Positions 37,901 through 49,849 of a stretch of DNA of 64,000 bases are shown here, piece after piece. Position 1 is the first letter of the stretch. Every line of letters begins with the position of its first letter. The notes beneath the pieces were generated by a model. The model saw only the letters and a list, made by a program, of their open reading frames with translations, searched no databases and was not told the DNA's origin. The stretch covers positions 3,843,501 through 3,907,500 of the forward strand of contig JAMPIT010000481.1 of the NCBI GenBank assembly GCA_026261815.1. Reading direction: 5' to 3'. Source of the DNA: Monarcha castaneiventris obscurior. Taxonomy: Eukaryota > Chordata > Aves > Passeriformes > Monarchidae. Both the position numbers and the translations under genes were made by a program.

Positions 37901-39523
37901 ACAAACCCACCTCCCTTTCACATTCATATTGCCAAGACAAACACACCAAGCTCACTCCTGCAAATAAAGGTTTTTGCATCCCATGAATAGCTCTGATCCA
38001 GCCTGAATCCATCTTCCCTAAATCCGGGCCATCAGAAAGGTGCACGGCATTCACAGCTGACACCAAGAGGTGACAACCTCCACCTCTCCATCATGAATAC
38101 CCCAGGAGCCAGGGCTCAGCCTCTGCTGCTCCACTCCCAGCCCCGGCTCCAGGATTTCCCCAGGAAGAATGCAGACAGGCGCCAGGCAGCAGGGCACTGC
38201 CGAAAAATTCCCCAGCCCCTCAGCTGAACCTTTAGAGATGTTAAACAAGGCCTTTGAAAATCTGCCCTGCATGGAATTATCTCCAATTTCACAGAGATTT
38301 GGGGAGCAGTGTTGTTGCACCTTGTTGCAGTCAAGCTGGCGTGTGCTGGCCGCTGTAATGGCTGGTGGTGCAGATTTAGAGCAAACACAGGCAGATGCTG
38401 CTTTTGTGATAAAAACCGTGTTTTAAACAGCATGTATAACACCTTGCCTGGTTGCAAAAAAGCAAGCATGTTATAAAATCCACATGCCTGAGACACATCA
38501 CCATTTAAAATATGTTTTCCCATGCCTGAAACCAGAAGATTTCTCTTAAACCAGCAGGAAGAAAAAAAAATCAGCCTCTGTGAGACCATCACGGCCACAT
38601 TTCCACAAGGTCAAGAGGCATTTCTGTCTGCAGTACCACCTGCCTGTCACGATAAATAATTTTTGTTCTGATTTGTGAAGTTTGCTGCCATGGGAATGAG
38701 CCCATTTGCTCCTTAATGTGTGTAAGATGTGCAGCATGACACAGAATTGGCAAGGCACAGCCACGGTCCGAGGGCTTCTACATCTGTCCTCAATATTTGC
38801 CTCCTTGGGGATGCCAGCTTTCCAAGTGCAAGGTTACCAACGGGACTGATCCCTGACCAAGGTGTTACCTTAAGGTCCAGGCACTAAAGAAACCTCAGCA
38901 CTTACACCAAGGGTTTTTCTCCAGCACAGACCACATCTGACATCGAGGAAAATGCAGTCAGTGCTCTTGCTTTTAAAAGAGATGCCCCAAACTCATTGAA
39001 TATTGTAAAATCTTTGTGTCTCACACACGTGTATGGTCATGCAGAACCCTCATATGAACACTGCTGGACTCCATGAGTAACATGGGCCAGAGTACTTTTA
39101 TAAAGAAAATATTTCTAAGGATGAGGCCATGGAGTTGTGTGTGAGAGGAATGAGGCTGCACAGGTCTGCATTTGGGGGTGTGCACCCAGCTGGGAGCACC
39201 AGAGCAGCCATGAGGAAGATGCATCAGGTTGAGATTTTGGTGAGTCTGTACTGCCTGCTCAAACTTCTCTCCTTAGGTTACTCAGTGCTAAAAGTTCCCA
39301 TAGAGACACTGCTAGTCCAGGGCTGAATGTCTGGGAAAATGCCAAAATTAATGTGCAAAATCATTGTGCGTAAAACTATTACTATTTAAAAAAACCGAAA
39401 ACAAACCACAAAAAAGCAGCTCCTATGATTTTATAACCATTAAATAGATGTGAGCAACATGAAAAGACTGTATAGTCACTCTCATGGCTGTACAGGTGTT
39501 TGTGGTGGGTTTTCACATATGTT
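34902..39523. other. Noncoding DNA, no gene recognised
   Basis: A 179-codon plus frame (35,870-36,409), a 160-codon minus frame (38,116-38,598) and a 118-codon minus frame (37,309-37,665) are the largest here. All have overlapping competitors on the other strand and no recognisable domain. A short (TTTA)n run lies near 35,258-35,272 and an A-run near 37,225. The 37,300-37,520 part is GC-rich with few CpGs. No transposon is recognised. Confidence 0.5.
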
Positions 39524-39574
39524 ACCACTATTTATTTATTTATTCTCTATATTAGAGCTATAGAGAATAAATAA
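39524..39574. repeat. (TTTA)n microsatellite with a perfect 15-bp hairpin
   Basis: A short TTTA tetranucleotide run leads into TTATTTATTCTCTAT at 39,536-39,550. A 9-nt loop follows, then the exact reverse complement ATAGAGAATAAATAA at 39,560-39,574. The arms pair without mismatch over 15 bp. Most likely the hairpin arose from a local inverted copy of the end of the microsatellite. Confidence 0.92.
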
Positions 39575-40079
39575 GAAATGCCCAGGCTGCTCGGTGCCTT
39601 ACAGCATCTCTCCTGCACGTGGAGATCTGGCTGGTGTCTCACTGGATGCCACAGTGTCCAACAAGACCCCAGCCTCAGAAATCCCTGAGACTCACCCAGG
39701 ATTACGTACAAAAGTCCATCTGTTCCCATCTTAAGCAATGTTACCTCGGGGATGTTGGAAAAGAAAGGTTTGGAAAACCTAAGCAGAAATATTCCAAGTA
39801 TTGCATCTGCTTGTGTAACCTGGCAAAATTTTCCAAATGCAAATCCTCTTAACAATGATCTCAAACCTTTTTTGAGGTTTGGGAACTGTCTGGTTTTTCC
39901 ACCGTTCCCTGAAGATCAGGAACATATTCACATGGGTGAAGCAATCCTAGATGTCCTGATCCACCAAAATACAGGGCTCAGCTTGTTGTTGTTTGGACTG
40001 TGGCTTTCCCTCAAGAGGGTTTGTACAGAGGAGCAGTATGGATGCTGAGGAAGCCTCAGCAGAGGATTGATTTCTCCAG
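39575..40079. other. Noncoding DNA
   Basis: Frames of 77-105 codons on both strands overlap here without domains. The 5' boundary of the LTR-like block that follows is uncertain and could lie within the last 60 bases of this interval. Confidence 0.45.
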
Positions 40080-40411
40080 CTTTCTGCAGTAGTTCGTGAA
40101 AGCTCTGTCTTTCGCATGCTGAACTATGCAAAACATGATAAGGTTTCTGTAAACCGAGTTTGCTATCTTGCACCTGCAGATATAATTAGAATTGTTATGA
40201 TCTTGACTAGGAGAATGAACGATGTGTTAACTGACCAATCACTCTGGTAGTTAGTAGCAAGAGGTCCAATAACCTTTTGCCACCTAGGTAGACACTAAGA
40301 GAACTAAACACATAAAAACCCGTTCTTTATTAATTAAATAATTCCATCTATTTGCTGGACTGCATTCCTGTCTCTGAGTCTTTCTTTACTCTCCGGCCGG
40401 CGGCTGCGACA
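40080..40411 (+). mobile_element. Probable solo LTR of an old endogenous retrovirus
   Basis: The block has LTR-like layout. A U3-like part contains ATGCAAAACATG, CTGTAAACCGAG and a CCAATCACTC CCAAT-type box. A TATA-like CACATAAAAACCC lies near 40,310, and an ATTAAATAA polyadenylation-like signal near 40,335. A U5-like part then reads CTGTCTCTGAGTCTTTCTTT and ends in CTGCGACA. The GAGTCTTTCTTT...CTCC...GCGACA ending is typical of bird LTRs. No gag, pol or env sequence and no partner LTR are visible, so it would be a solo LTR left by recombination. I could not define the 5' TG end or a target-site duplication. Its boundaries are approximate. Confidence 0.5.
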
Positions 40412-41492
40412 GAGCAGCAGAGTCAGACTCATCCCCACTGAGTTACCTGTCCTACCCTCATGTCCAGCTCCGGGGTCTTCTGGGGCTGACAGAGGAACAC
40501 ATTTGGGATCGGGTGAGAATGCAGGAGATGATGGATAAACCTCGCTGAGCCTCTCTCATTCCCTGATATCCTGATTATTGCCTTCCCAAAGCCTTTCCTT
40601 TCCTTCTTCCTGAAAACTGAGCCCCAAGAGCAGGATTTTCACTGTGGCAGCATTAATAGGATTTGCGTGATTTTATCAAACCAATAATGTTTTCGACACA
40701 TGTACACTGATTTTCTATTTGTGCCAGCTTTGTCCCAGCTCCATCCCATAGTGCCCATGCCTCCCTGCAGACAGCAGGAGCCATCCCATGAGCCATCCTG
40801 GCTGAACATACCACCACTTGCTCAGGTTCTTTTCCTCTCCCTCCCCCAGACATTCTTTGACATGATTAGTGGCTAAATCAGATTCTTTAATTGAAAGAAA
40901 TATAACTGAACTTTCTTCTGTTGGGAATGTGCCAGAGGCCACATCATAAGCAATGTCAAAGAATATTGGAAATGATCTAGACCTCTGACATTTGTGTTTA
41001 GCGATTCAGCTCGCCCCAGGTGGTTTGTTTGGGATCGGAATTTGTCACTGCTGTGAGGAGATAGTCTTCAGTGGTTGGGGCTTAAGGATTGCTGCAAAGA
41101 GATATAAGAAGATATGTTTAAACAAGTCACTGGAATGCTCTGCTTTAATCTCCTACAACATTTTGCACAGCCATGTCCAGGAGGATTTCTCTGTGAGAGA
41201 CGTCCAGCATTGTCTTATTCTCTCTGAGATGGCAATAATTTTAAAAATACCCATTCTATAGAGCTCCTTGCAGCTCAGATAGGAAATATTGAAATATAAC
41301 CATCTCATTTAGGGTTCGTTCCTTTGTTTTTCTGTCTCATCTTCCAGATACCAGAACAACTGGCAGTTATTCATTGAACCTTCTTCCACAACTGTGCAGA
41401 ACCTAAATCGTATATGGGATCCCACAAGTGGGCCTCATGTTACACTTTTCACGTAAGATTTGCATCTTCCAGTGTATTTGTCTTCTCAAAGA
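40412..41492. other. Noncoding DNA, no gene recognised
   Basis: Short frames (under 90 codons) with no domain. No RNA gene or further retroviral sequence is recognised beside the LTR-like block. Confidence 0.5.
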
Positions 41493-41560
41493 ATCACTGG
41501 GCTGGAATGAGTCTCCAGAGGTCACCTAATCCGTGCCCATGCCCCGAGGATCCTCGTGTA
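41493..41560 (-). mobile_element. Possible CR1 LINE 3' relic (weak)
   Basis: AAAGAATCACTGGGCTGGAA followed by CTCCAGAGGTCACCTAATCC resembles the reverse complement of a CR1 3' end, which typically reads AATCACTGGGTTGGAAGGGACCTC then GGTCATCTAGTCC. The match fades after about 70 bases. It is probably an old truncated copy. Confidence 0.55.
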
Positions 41561-43689
41561 CAGCACAGCCTTCTGGAACCCTCTGAACTCTGAAATGCTC
41601 GAGTGTAGACCAGCCTTGTTGCATTTTCACTACATTTACTTCTCTAATGTTTTCAAATTTCTCAAAAAACATCCAGTTCACACTCCTCAGAGCTGGCAAA
41701 TGTCTCAGCCCTGAGTTTCCTATGTACAGCCCCTGCCTGGAGACCTGCGTGGGGTGGAACCAGCACTTGAGGGTTTGTAGGTCACTGGAGAATTAAACCA
41801 TGCTGTTTGTTACACTGAGGACTACTGTAAAGCCAAGCACTTAAATTACAAAAATATTAAATTCTTCCCGTGTTACATGAAACTCACTTCCCAAATCCGT
41901 GCACACTTTGGTCACAAAATGTGTTTCCCAAGAGCCAAATTCTGGAGAGCAGCAGTTTGCTCTTGTGCTCTTGTCTTCTGGGGCCTGTACTGTCAGCTTC
42001 AAAGGAATCATTGTTAATTGTTGGAATTGATTTCCAGCTACGTTTGATTTATTGCTGTATGATTTATTGAGCTGCTGCTCTCCCTGTGCCTCTCAGGTGC
42101 TGGCTGACAGGCAGGGAGCTGCCCCGTGCTTGCACTCGCCACTCCCCCGGAGAAAGGGAGATGCTCCGTGGATACAAAGAGGCTTTTTCTACACAGCAGC
42201 TGGAGAGCACCGACTGCCTGGTAGGGGAAACCCTCTGACACCTCCTCATTCCCTCCAACAGCTTCAAGAGGGATCCTCCCCAAATAAATCTTTGAAATGG
42301 AAATGCGAACATACACGGGGAAGATGCACAGCTGCACGCACGCCGAGAACTAAAAACAAAAAGAAAAGGATGAAGTTTTTTATTTTTAAAGTTTCGCTCA
42401 AGCATTTGCAGTGTTAACTTGTGTAGCTGCATATTCATTTGCAAAATGAGGCAACAGGTGAAAGCACGTCCCAGGCAGGAGGTTCACAGCTCCCCTCACA
42501 CCAGGCAGGTCTCGCTGCTGCTCGGTTGCAACACCCCTGAGTTTGCCACCGCTGTGCAAATCCCAGCTGGACCGAGCACATGCCTGCTTGGAGCTTTGTC
42601 ACCTTCCACAAGTACCCCCCATTTTGTAAATCCTTAGGAATGTCCCCGGATGAACGTTTTGCATTTGAATCATGTGGGGTTGTAGCTTGTTACAGCTGGG
42701 ATTGTTCTGCCTTGTGAATGCGCTCTGGTCTGATCTGGCAGCAGCCTCTTAAACTGCCCTAAAATCATGATAGCAATCATTGGAAATACATATTTTGAGG
42801 AGTCTTTTATGACCACTTTAATTGCTTTGCATTTACATTATCTGCTCTTGTATAAATCCATGTTTTACTCTCTTTTTTTCCCCCCCAGAGTCAAACCACT
42901 TGTGACTGAAGTACAAAACAGAGCTATGACAATTTTTCTTGCAGGCAACATCCCATAAAGTTTTAAAGACAGATTTAAAGTTGCAGATTTAAACGCTGCA
43001 GATTACTCATGTAGTTGACACTCTTCACTTTCTACCAAACGAGTCTTTATTGAAGTACAAACAGGGGCAAACAAGAACACATTTTTTCTGTCCTAATCAG
43101 ATGGAGAGGGGACAGAGTAGAAATGAGCTCCTCTAGGAAAACGTGTACAGAGAGGAATTTATTGCACAAAACAAAGAGAAATTGTGGGAAGAGGGTAGGA
43201 GACCACACTGCAAAGTCAATGCAAGACAGAAGACCCCAGAAAAGGGGCTTACCCCTCTTTACATCCACTGCACTAATGGAATTATGCACATCTGGCGTCG
43301 GGATTCATGGCAAATTCAGCTGGGAACCATTCTCATCAGGATCATGGAATAACTGGGGAGTTCATGATAATGGATAAGCCCACACTTGAAATTAAGAGTG
43401 ATGGATGAACAACATGCTTAGGTAAGCTTGGATCAAACCCTTGGTAGGGACAAGGGGTGAATGCCCAAGTCTGGAGCAGCAGCATTTGGGGGCTTCAGAG
43501 TGGGAAGCTGATGTGGTCAGGAGCAGAGCCCTGGAAATGCTTCAGTCGTGGTCTTGCAGTGCCACACAGTACCCCAGCCTCCCTCTGTTCTCTTGAGACT
43601 CCTTTGTTGTCTCGTCTTATTACCCCTTAATTCTAGAAATACCTAAGGATGACTGTCTGCGATCGCAAGCAATAAATGCAAATAAAAGC
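41561..43689. other. Noncoding DNA, no gene recognised
   Basis: Overlapping frames at 42,040-42,440 on both strands (up to 126 codons) sit in mixed-composition DNA and lack domains. A pyrimidine tract ending in a C-run precedes an AG near 42,888, but no exon that could follow it is supported. Confidence 0.5.
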
Positions 43690-43910
43690 ACACGGCGGCC
43701 CTGAGCCCCGGCCGCTCCTGGCTGCACTCTCGCCCTTCCAGAGGATGACTCCACATGCCGAGATGCCAGTCCCTTAAAACCACAATGTCCCCGGGACCCC
43801 AGACCTCGATCTCTGCCCTTGTCCACTGCTATAGTCCTCACGCAGCAAACGCGGCCGTATGGTGTGAGCCTCGCAGCGCCCAGCGCCGAGGACAGCCGGG
43901 TGACAAGGAT
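43690..43910. promoter_or_regulatory. Small CpG-enriched patch
   Basis: Clustered CpGs occur as GGCGGCC, CCCCGGCCGC, CTCGCCC, CCCCGGGACC, AACGCGGCCG, CTCGCAGCGC and GCGCCGAGGA. The patch is about 220 bases in otherwise CpG-poor DNA, at the short end for a CpG island. It could be a minor promoter or enhancer, or simply GC-biased DNA. No exon is recognised beside it. Confidence 0.3.
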
Positions 43911-46024
43911 AGCTGTGGACAGGGGCACTGGCTGTGCCCAAGGGACGTCTCCATTTAAAAGATAAAAATGTACAGCTTATGCTTGAGATCACCACAGTGG
44001 CATCTGGTAACAGGCAGAGCCGTGTTGCTGTTTGTAGGATCGGGGTTGTTTTATTTTTAGCCCTTATCCCTTTTGTTTTGGTGATTAACAAATGTGGGCT
44101 GGGCATGAATGCATCCAGGTGGGGATGGCAGCACAGGTCAGGTCACAAAAAAACAGCTGGGCTGCAGCTCCTGCCAAAATTCTGATTATTTTTAAGAAAA
44201 GGAAAGCATTTTACAATTCTCCTTCAGCCCAGATCGAAATACCTCTGACAACATATAAAGCTGTTGGAATTCTTGTCCCCACTCATCCGTTTAAAAGGAA
44301 AATTGATTGTGGACTTGGAAGCAGGAGTGGCAGTGTGGCAGTGAAAGCAAGCCAGGGCTGACCACAATCAGAGAGGGGAAATGTCCCACAGCACAGCCCC
44401 AACCACCCCCAGCTCCATTCTCCAGTCCCAGTAAGGAGCTGGACACCTCCAAGGACCTCTTAGCACTCAGGCCATGGCTTTTCTCCCACCCCTTGAAGTA
44501 GCCCTGGGCTGTGCTTGGACACCTTGAGAGAAAAATTTACAGGGAGTGCTCAGTGATTCTCCTCTGTTTCATGCAAAATATTGGCTCTATCACAGATAAA
44601 GAATCTCCACAGAAGCCTATGTGGGCAGCAAGTGGATTTGTTCATCCATGTGATCACAAAGCTGGAATTAGGCTTGGAACAAGTTCGTGAGAAACAAACT
44701 CAACTGTATTTATCCAGGCATTCCTGTCAGGCAGCATCTGATTAGGAACACCTCAAAAAGGTGTCAAATCCCTGTCAAGTTCCAGCCTCAGCTAGTGTTT
44801 AGGGAAGAAGCAGTCTGGACATCCTATTCTGTCCACTCCAGCCTGGTTTCTCTTTCTTTTACTCTTCTGTAGCAAGAACAGGATGGGGGTCAGGAGCGTG
44901 TTCATTTTGCACATGTCCACACACAGCACACAGATCAGTAACAGATTTGGGTGCAGGGTAAAGCTGGTCAAAGTAAAGAAACTCCTGTGCTACCTCTCAT
45001 GATGATTCTTCTGAAGTTACTTATTTATCAAATTATTTAGGAATAAATGCTGCTGCAGATGCCTATAAAAGACTGGATGCCAAAAAAACCCCTGCTGCAC
45101 CATATCATGTCTGCTGAAGAGTGAAATGCTCTTCTGTGAAAAGGAAGAATCAGACCCAGCCTTGCCATAAGTAAATATGTGAAAGACACCAGTAATGCAG
45201 CTTTAATTGTGTGCTGCCTCAGCAGCTGAGGAAATGCAGCCTGTAAAATAACCAGAAAAAAGTCAAGCCTCAGCTTTACTCAGGCACCACATCTGCAAGT
45301 TCTGAGCCCTGGAAATACTCAAAGTCTATCTCTGCAGCTCTAAGCAGACAGCAAGGGAAGCACCCAGCATTTGTCTTCACTTCTGCCTTGGGAACAGGAG
45401 ATTTTGTTTGCCACAAGGCTGCATTTTGTTCCAAAATCACCTGATGAACAGGATGGCTGTTGTACGGTATCACAGTGGGATGCAAACGCAAGATCTTCAA
45501 AGCACAACTTAAACAACTTTAGTCTTAAAACAGGAGTGGAGGGAAGCTGCTATAAGAACTTTGCTCTGCATGAAGTGTTTCTAAAAGACAGTGCTCACCA
45601 TTAGTTTGGCCTATGAGGGGCCACAGCTCTTGGCTTTGCACCCTTCCAGGAAGGGTTCACTCTTCTCAGATTGCTGGTGCGAACTTTTTGGAAAATGGCA
45701 TTTGTTGCTCTGAATGCTTTATGAAGCTATTGTAGCTGGCGGGGCAAGAGGAATTTTTCCCTTTGTTTGCAGTGCTTCCACAATCCCAAATAAGCATTGT
45801 CTATAGCACTGCCTTTATTGCCATGTCTTGCTCCCACCCACTTCCATGGCAGAAGGTCCTTGGGCTCAGAGTAGGATTTCCAGCAGCCGAGAAACTCTAA
45901 ACTTCGTGTAAAATGAGAGCCACAAATCACAGCCCAAACTCAAACGCGTCTCAGGGAGTATAGGCTGCCGAGCTCCTCTGTTTCTGAGCAGACAATAGAT
46001 ACCCTTTTCTGAGTTATGGCCATG
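43911..46024. other. Noncoding DNA, no gene recognised
   Basis: Frames are under 115 codons and without domains. No transposon or RNA gene is recognised. Confidence 0.5.
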
Positions 46025-46080
46025 GGGCCTGATCCTGCAAGGTGCTGAAAGCCACCAGAGGCCGAGGGGGCTGAGCACTC
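46025..46080 (+). repeat. MITE-like repeat fragment (GGCCTGATCCTGCAAGGTGC)
   Basis: GGGCCTGATCCTGCAAGGTG is an almost exact match to one end of a palindromic repeat common in turtle, crocodilian and bird genomes. The GGCTGAGCACTCTCAG text at about 46,069-46,084 fits a degraded GTGCTCAGC-type inner box. No full mirror arm is seen, so the copy is truncated or decayed. Confidence 0.6.
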
Positions 46081-46299
46081 TCAGAGGTCTTGGCGCTTCG
46101 TGCTGCTTAGTCCCAGAAAGAGAATGGGAATGGACAAATTTAACTTTGCCCTGAGGAGTTTTATCTCGCCTCCTCCACTCCCTGACCCCCTGAAAGGCAT
46201 CTCATCGGGCTGGCCATTTCTCCAGATCTTGTTTTAATTATTTAAGTTGAACTAGAGGACTTTTTGTCATTCCTTTTTGTGGAACACTCTGTACTTGGG

Positions 46300-46560
46300 G
46301 GGCCTCAGCTGGATATCCTGGGTTATGCAACCAATGGTTAAAGCTATTGTTTTCAGAAAGAAATTGCATGAATCTCATTAAATGCACTCTGATCAGGGGA
46401 GGCGGGATGCGTCTTTAAAACTGCATTTGGATCCAATCCTATTGTCCCAGATAGGGCTGCCTGCCCTCTTTTCTGATTTAGTCTTAAAGAAACTATTGTG
46501 TAGCCTTAATTAATTTCATATTGGATCATATTATCACACTGCAACTGGCATTTGCTTGGT
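46300..46560. promoter_or_regulatory. Candidate conserved noncoding element
   Basis: Motif-rich and repeat-free: GGTTATGCAACCAATGG (octamer-like and CCAAT), AAATTGCATGAATC, CATTAAATGCA, GGGAGGCGGGAT (GC box), CCTTAATTAATTTCATATTG and ATCATATTATCAC. The combination of POU/homeodomain-like and GC-box motifs suggests a regulatory element. Evidence is motif texture only. Confidence 0.3.
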
Positions 46561-47477
46561 GATGCCTTCAGCTGGTCGAGAATTGCTTCAAACCAGGAGA
46601 GGGCAGCAATTTCCCTGACAAACCGAAAGTGCAGCACAGTGGTTTATTTAAAACAGGTTTGACAAGGTATAAACAATCCAAAGGGCACAAGACTCGCTGC
46701 AGTGCGAGCGAAATGGCAAAAAAAAAAAAATCCCAAACCACACATGCAAGAAAAAGGTTTGTCATTCACTACCCAGCTATTCAAGCCACAGGTGTATAAA
46801 TACTTCAGGCTTTATTGGCCTCTTGACTTAGATAGTGCTGAGCATTTGTTATCAGCCTTAGACACTTTACAGCCACCGTGATGGACTGCAGCCCTCGTCC
46901 GTGGTGGAACAGAACCAGTGTGTCACTTCTCCTCCTCGCCAACCCCCATGATTTATGTGCATAAGCAGAATTGGTACTGGAAGTTCTTGTTCTTCAACAC
47001 ATCAAAGTGGACCAAAAACTAGCCTTCAGTCAGGAGCCAGCCTACGAGCCAAACTCATTCCTGATGCAATTTTATTTCATTTTTGCCTACTGTGAAACAC
47101 TTGCAGAAAGACTTGGTGACAACAAAAGATTCTGCCCTTGCTCCTAATCTCTCTCCATCTCAGTAAAATTCACACTCTCCCTTCATGGACACAAGCCATT
47201 AACTATCTCTACTCTCAGCAGATTGGTTGATACAGAAAAGCAGAAGATTATTCCCAAAATTTCCTTGTAACCATATTGATTTGTCGCTGCTCAGTGAAAA
47301 GAAAACCAAATTACCCCACTCTGAGTGACAGGTAAGGCACAGCAGGTGACAGCAGAGCAGGGCACACACCTGACATTGCCTTTGGCTGTGCAGAGCCAGG
47401 CCTGGCAGCCTCTGGATTCCATCCAGGCTGCTCCATCCCCAGATCCCTCCCCAAAGGCACTGCAGGATAGGGGGAAA
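46561..47477. other. Noncoding DNA, no gene recognised
   Basis: Contains a 13-base poly-A run near 46,720. A 98-codon minus frame leads into the tandem repeat below. No element is recognised. Confidence 0.5.
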
Positions 47478-47682
47478 TCCCTCAGCTCCTTCCAAGGATT
47501 CATTTCTATGAGAGGTCTGAAAAGGGGAGATCCCTCAGCTCCTTCCAAGGATTCATTTCTATGAGAGGTCTGAAAAGGGGAGATCCCTCAGCTCCTTCCA
47601 AGGATTCATTTCTATGAGAGGTCTGAAAAGGGGAGATCCCTCAGCTCCTTCCAAGGATTCATTTCTATGAGAGGTCTGAAAA
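47478..47682 (+). repeat. 53-bp minisatellite, about 3.9 near-identical copies
   Basis: The unit begins TCCCTCAGCTCCTTCCAAGG and repeats exactly every 53 bases, starting at 47,478, 47,531, 47,584 and 47,637. The copies look identical by eye until the fourth ends in a diverged AAAAGAAGGGAATC edge. The period is not a multiple of three, so the array cannot keep one reading frame. Near-perfect identity means recent expansion or ongoing homogenisation, and such arrays are often length-polymorphic. Confidence 0.97.
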
Positions 47683-49499
47683 GAAGGGAATCAGGTGTGG
47701 GATGGCCACAGCACCCTGTAAGGCTGCAACAGCTACGAGGTGGGGGGAAATGTTTGGAGTTTTCTCCCCAAAAATTGGTTTTCCTGTTTTTCTTTTGGTT
47801 TGCTTCAATTTGCCAGATTTTCCCCTCCAAGGAGCTGTTCAAGGATTCCATTTTCTGCAAAGAGCAGACAGAAAGTCCTCCTTTATCCAAGAAAAAACGA
47901 AACCAAGCCCGGCGTTACTTGGACTAACGCAGAAACATGCTGGAGTTGTCTTTGGAGACAAGAGGGATTTGGGGAATCCTGGCAACTATTTCTCACCATT
48001 TTCCCTTCCAAAAAGCAATTGCAAGGCAACTGCCAGAGCTGAACAGGCTGAGTGCTGCTAATCCAACATTTCCAGAGAGGCCAAGAAGTCTCCAGGGTTT
48101 GTTACAGAAATGTGAGGCAGCCACAGCTCAGCACTCAGGTGGGGAGGCAGATCCTTCTCTGGTGTAAACTGCTGATAAAATCCATCCCCTGATGCCAGTG
48201 GCAATTTTTAAGGCATTTTTCTTAAAATACTCTAAAGGTTTGGACACTGATTTTCCTTGTGCTAACACAGAAACCAAAAAGGGGGTGATAAATCCAAATA
48301 GCTCCAGGGAAAAAAAAAAAAAAATCTAGGTATTATGGAAAGAGATTAATACACCATAATTAGGGATCCACTACCCCTTTCAGAGAATGACCCATCCAAA
48401 CATTTTAATGGTTTATCTTCTTTCATGGGATTTAGCAAATAGTTTAAGAAACTGTCTTGGTATATCTTGCATCTCTACTATTTAGTATTACACATTTACA
48501 ACATACTGTAGGCAAGCTAATTGCTCATTAGAAAATGGACTTTTAAATAAGAATCCTGAAAAATTAAAATACGGAAGAAAAATATTGAGTCTGCAATCTG
48601 CAATGTATGTTTTTCTCATGTTTATAAACAATCCTCTAAATAATTGAAAATCCTTATTACCTGGAAGTTGTGGAATCACAACCCAGACAAAATGGCATTG
48701 CTATTCACAATAATGTTCTCCATTATTTTTATTTTTTAAATGCCACCTCTAATCATCTTTCTCCCATCACAACATTGCCCTGTCATCACTTTCTTTCCCT
48801 TCCTTCAGGCAAATGTTGATGTAGGAAACACAGGGAAAGATTTGTGCTGAAAAACAGCTGGGCAGTTTTCAAGGTGTTGGTTTTTTTAACAGCATCTTTT
48901 ATCTCCTGCTCATTTGTTCTACCTTTGACCTTTGTGATATCCTTTCCTATATTTTTATTTCAGGTGAGTATTTAAAAAATTGAAGTTAAAAAAAAATTCT
49001 TAAGGGTTCTCATGAGTTATGAATACAGCTGAGGTTCTCTCCTTACAGATTTCTAAGTTAATTAGGTGGCCGAATTTCCATTATTTTTTAGTGCATTTCA
49101 GTCATGAGAACAGCTGAAATGCTGCGCATTTTAACCTCACATTAAGATTCAGCATTTGATATTAGACTGGGAAAAAAACCCCATAATTACTTCATTCATA
49201 TTTTTTATCATCTGCGAGAGTAAAAAGTAACTTTGGGACGGATGCCTAAGGAGAATGCAGGATGCTGGAACACTGTAATTTGGCAATTCTGGGAATAAGC
49301 CCCTCTCTGAGAGCCTTCAAAGGAAAGCAAGTTAACATTTCACCCGGGGAACAATGGGGACAGAGCCAGCTCGAGGTGGGATCAGCCGGCCAGCGACTCC
49401 TTCCCAAAACTGGATTATCTGGGGCTTTTACGATGCCTGTAACAACATCCCGAGCAGCACGAGGATGATGTTTATCAGCTGAAATCAGCTGCAAAGGTA
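47683..49499. other. Noncoding DNA, no gene recognised
   Basis: Overlapping plus-strand frames at 47,667-48,167 (up to 119 codons) occupy three phases without domains. A poly-A run of about 15 lies near 48,310. AT-rich DNA with poly-A/T runs continues to 49,210 and gives way to balanced sequence approaching the CpG island. Confidence 0.5.
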
Positions 49500-49787
49500 G
49501 CAGCAGAGAGAGAAAACGCCAGGATGCTCGCTCTGCTCTGATGCGCCCCGAGGGGCTACCCCAGAACGGGGAGGGGGTTTCTAGAACCGCTCCTAAAGTC
49601 AGGTCTGTGCTTAGAGCCCCCCCACAGCCTCTGCTAAAACCACCGCGGTTGAAAAGCTAAAGCCAGAATAGGACAAAACCCCCATCAAATCTTTTTGCCA
49701 GGAGCTCGCAGAGCGGCATCAAGGATCGGGAATCGTTTCAGATGCTTTAGCTGCTGCTACTGGCGGGCAAATTAGTGGTTACACAGA

Positions 49788-49809
49788 AAAAAAAAAAAAA
49801 TAATAATAA
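49788..49809 (+). repeat. Poly-A followed by (TAA)n
   Basis: A run of about 14 A is followed by three TAA units. It is a simple repeat on the upstream shore of the CpG island. No retroposon body precedes it. Confidence 0.85.
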
Positions 49810-49849
49810 GAAATCCTGTCCCGTTTTGTGCTGGACTGGGAGCCAGGTT

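Noticed and set aside
38116..38598. 160-codon minus-strand frame
   Set aside because: No domain, with overlapping frames in other phases. The composition does not differ from flanking noncoding DNA.
42870..42960. Polypyrimidine tract and AG that looks like a splice acceptor
   Set aside because: The sequence after the AG is open only briefly and no matching donor or conserved exon could be supported.
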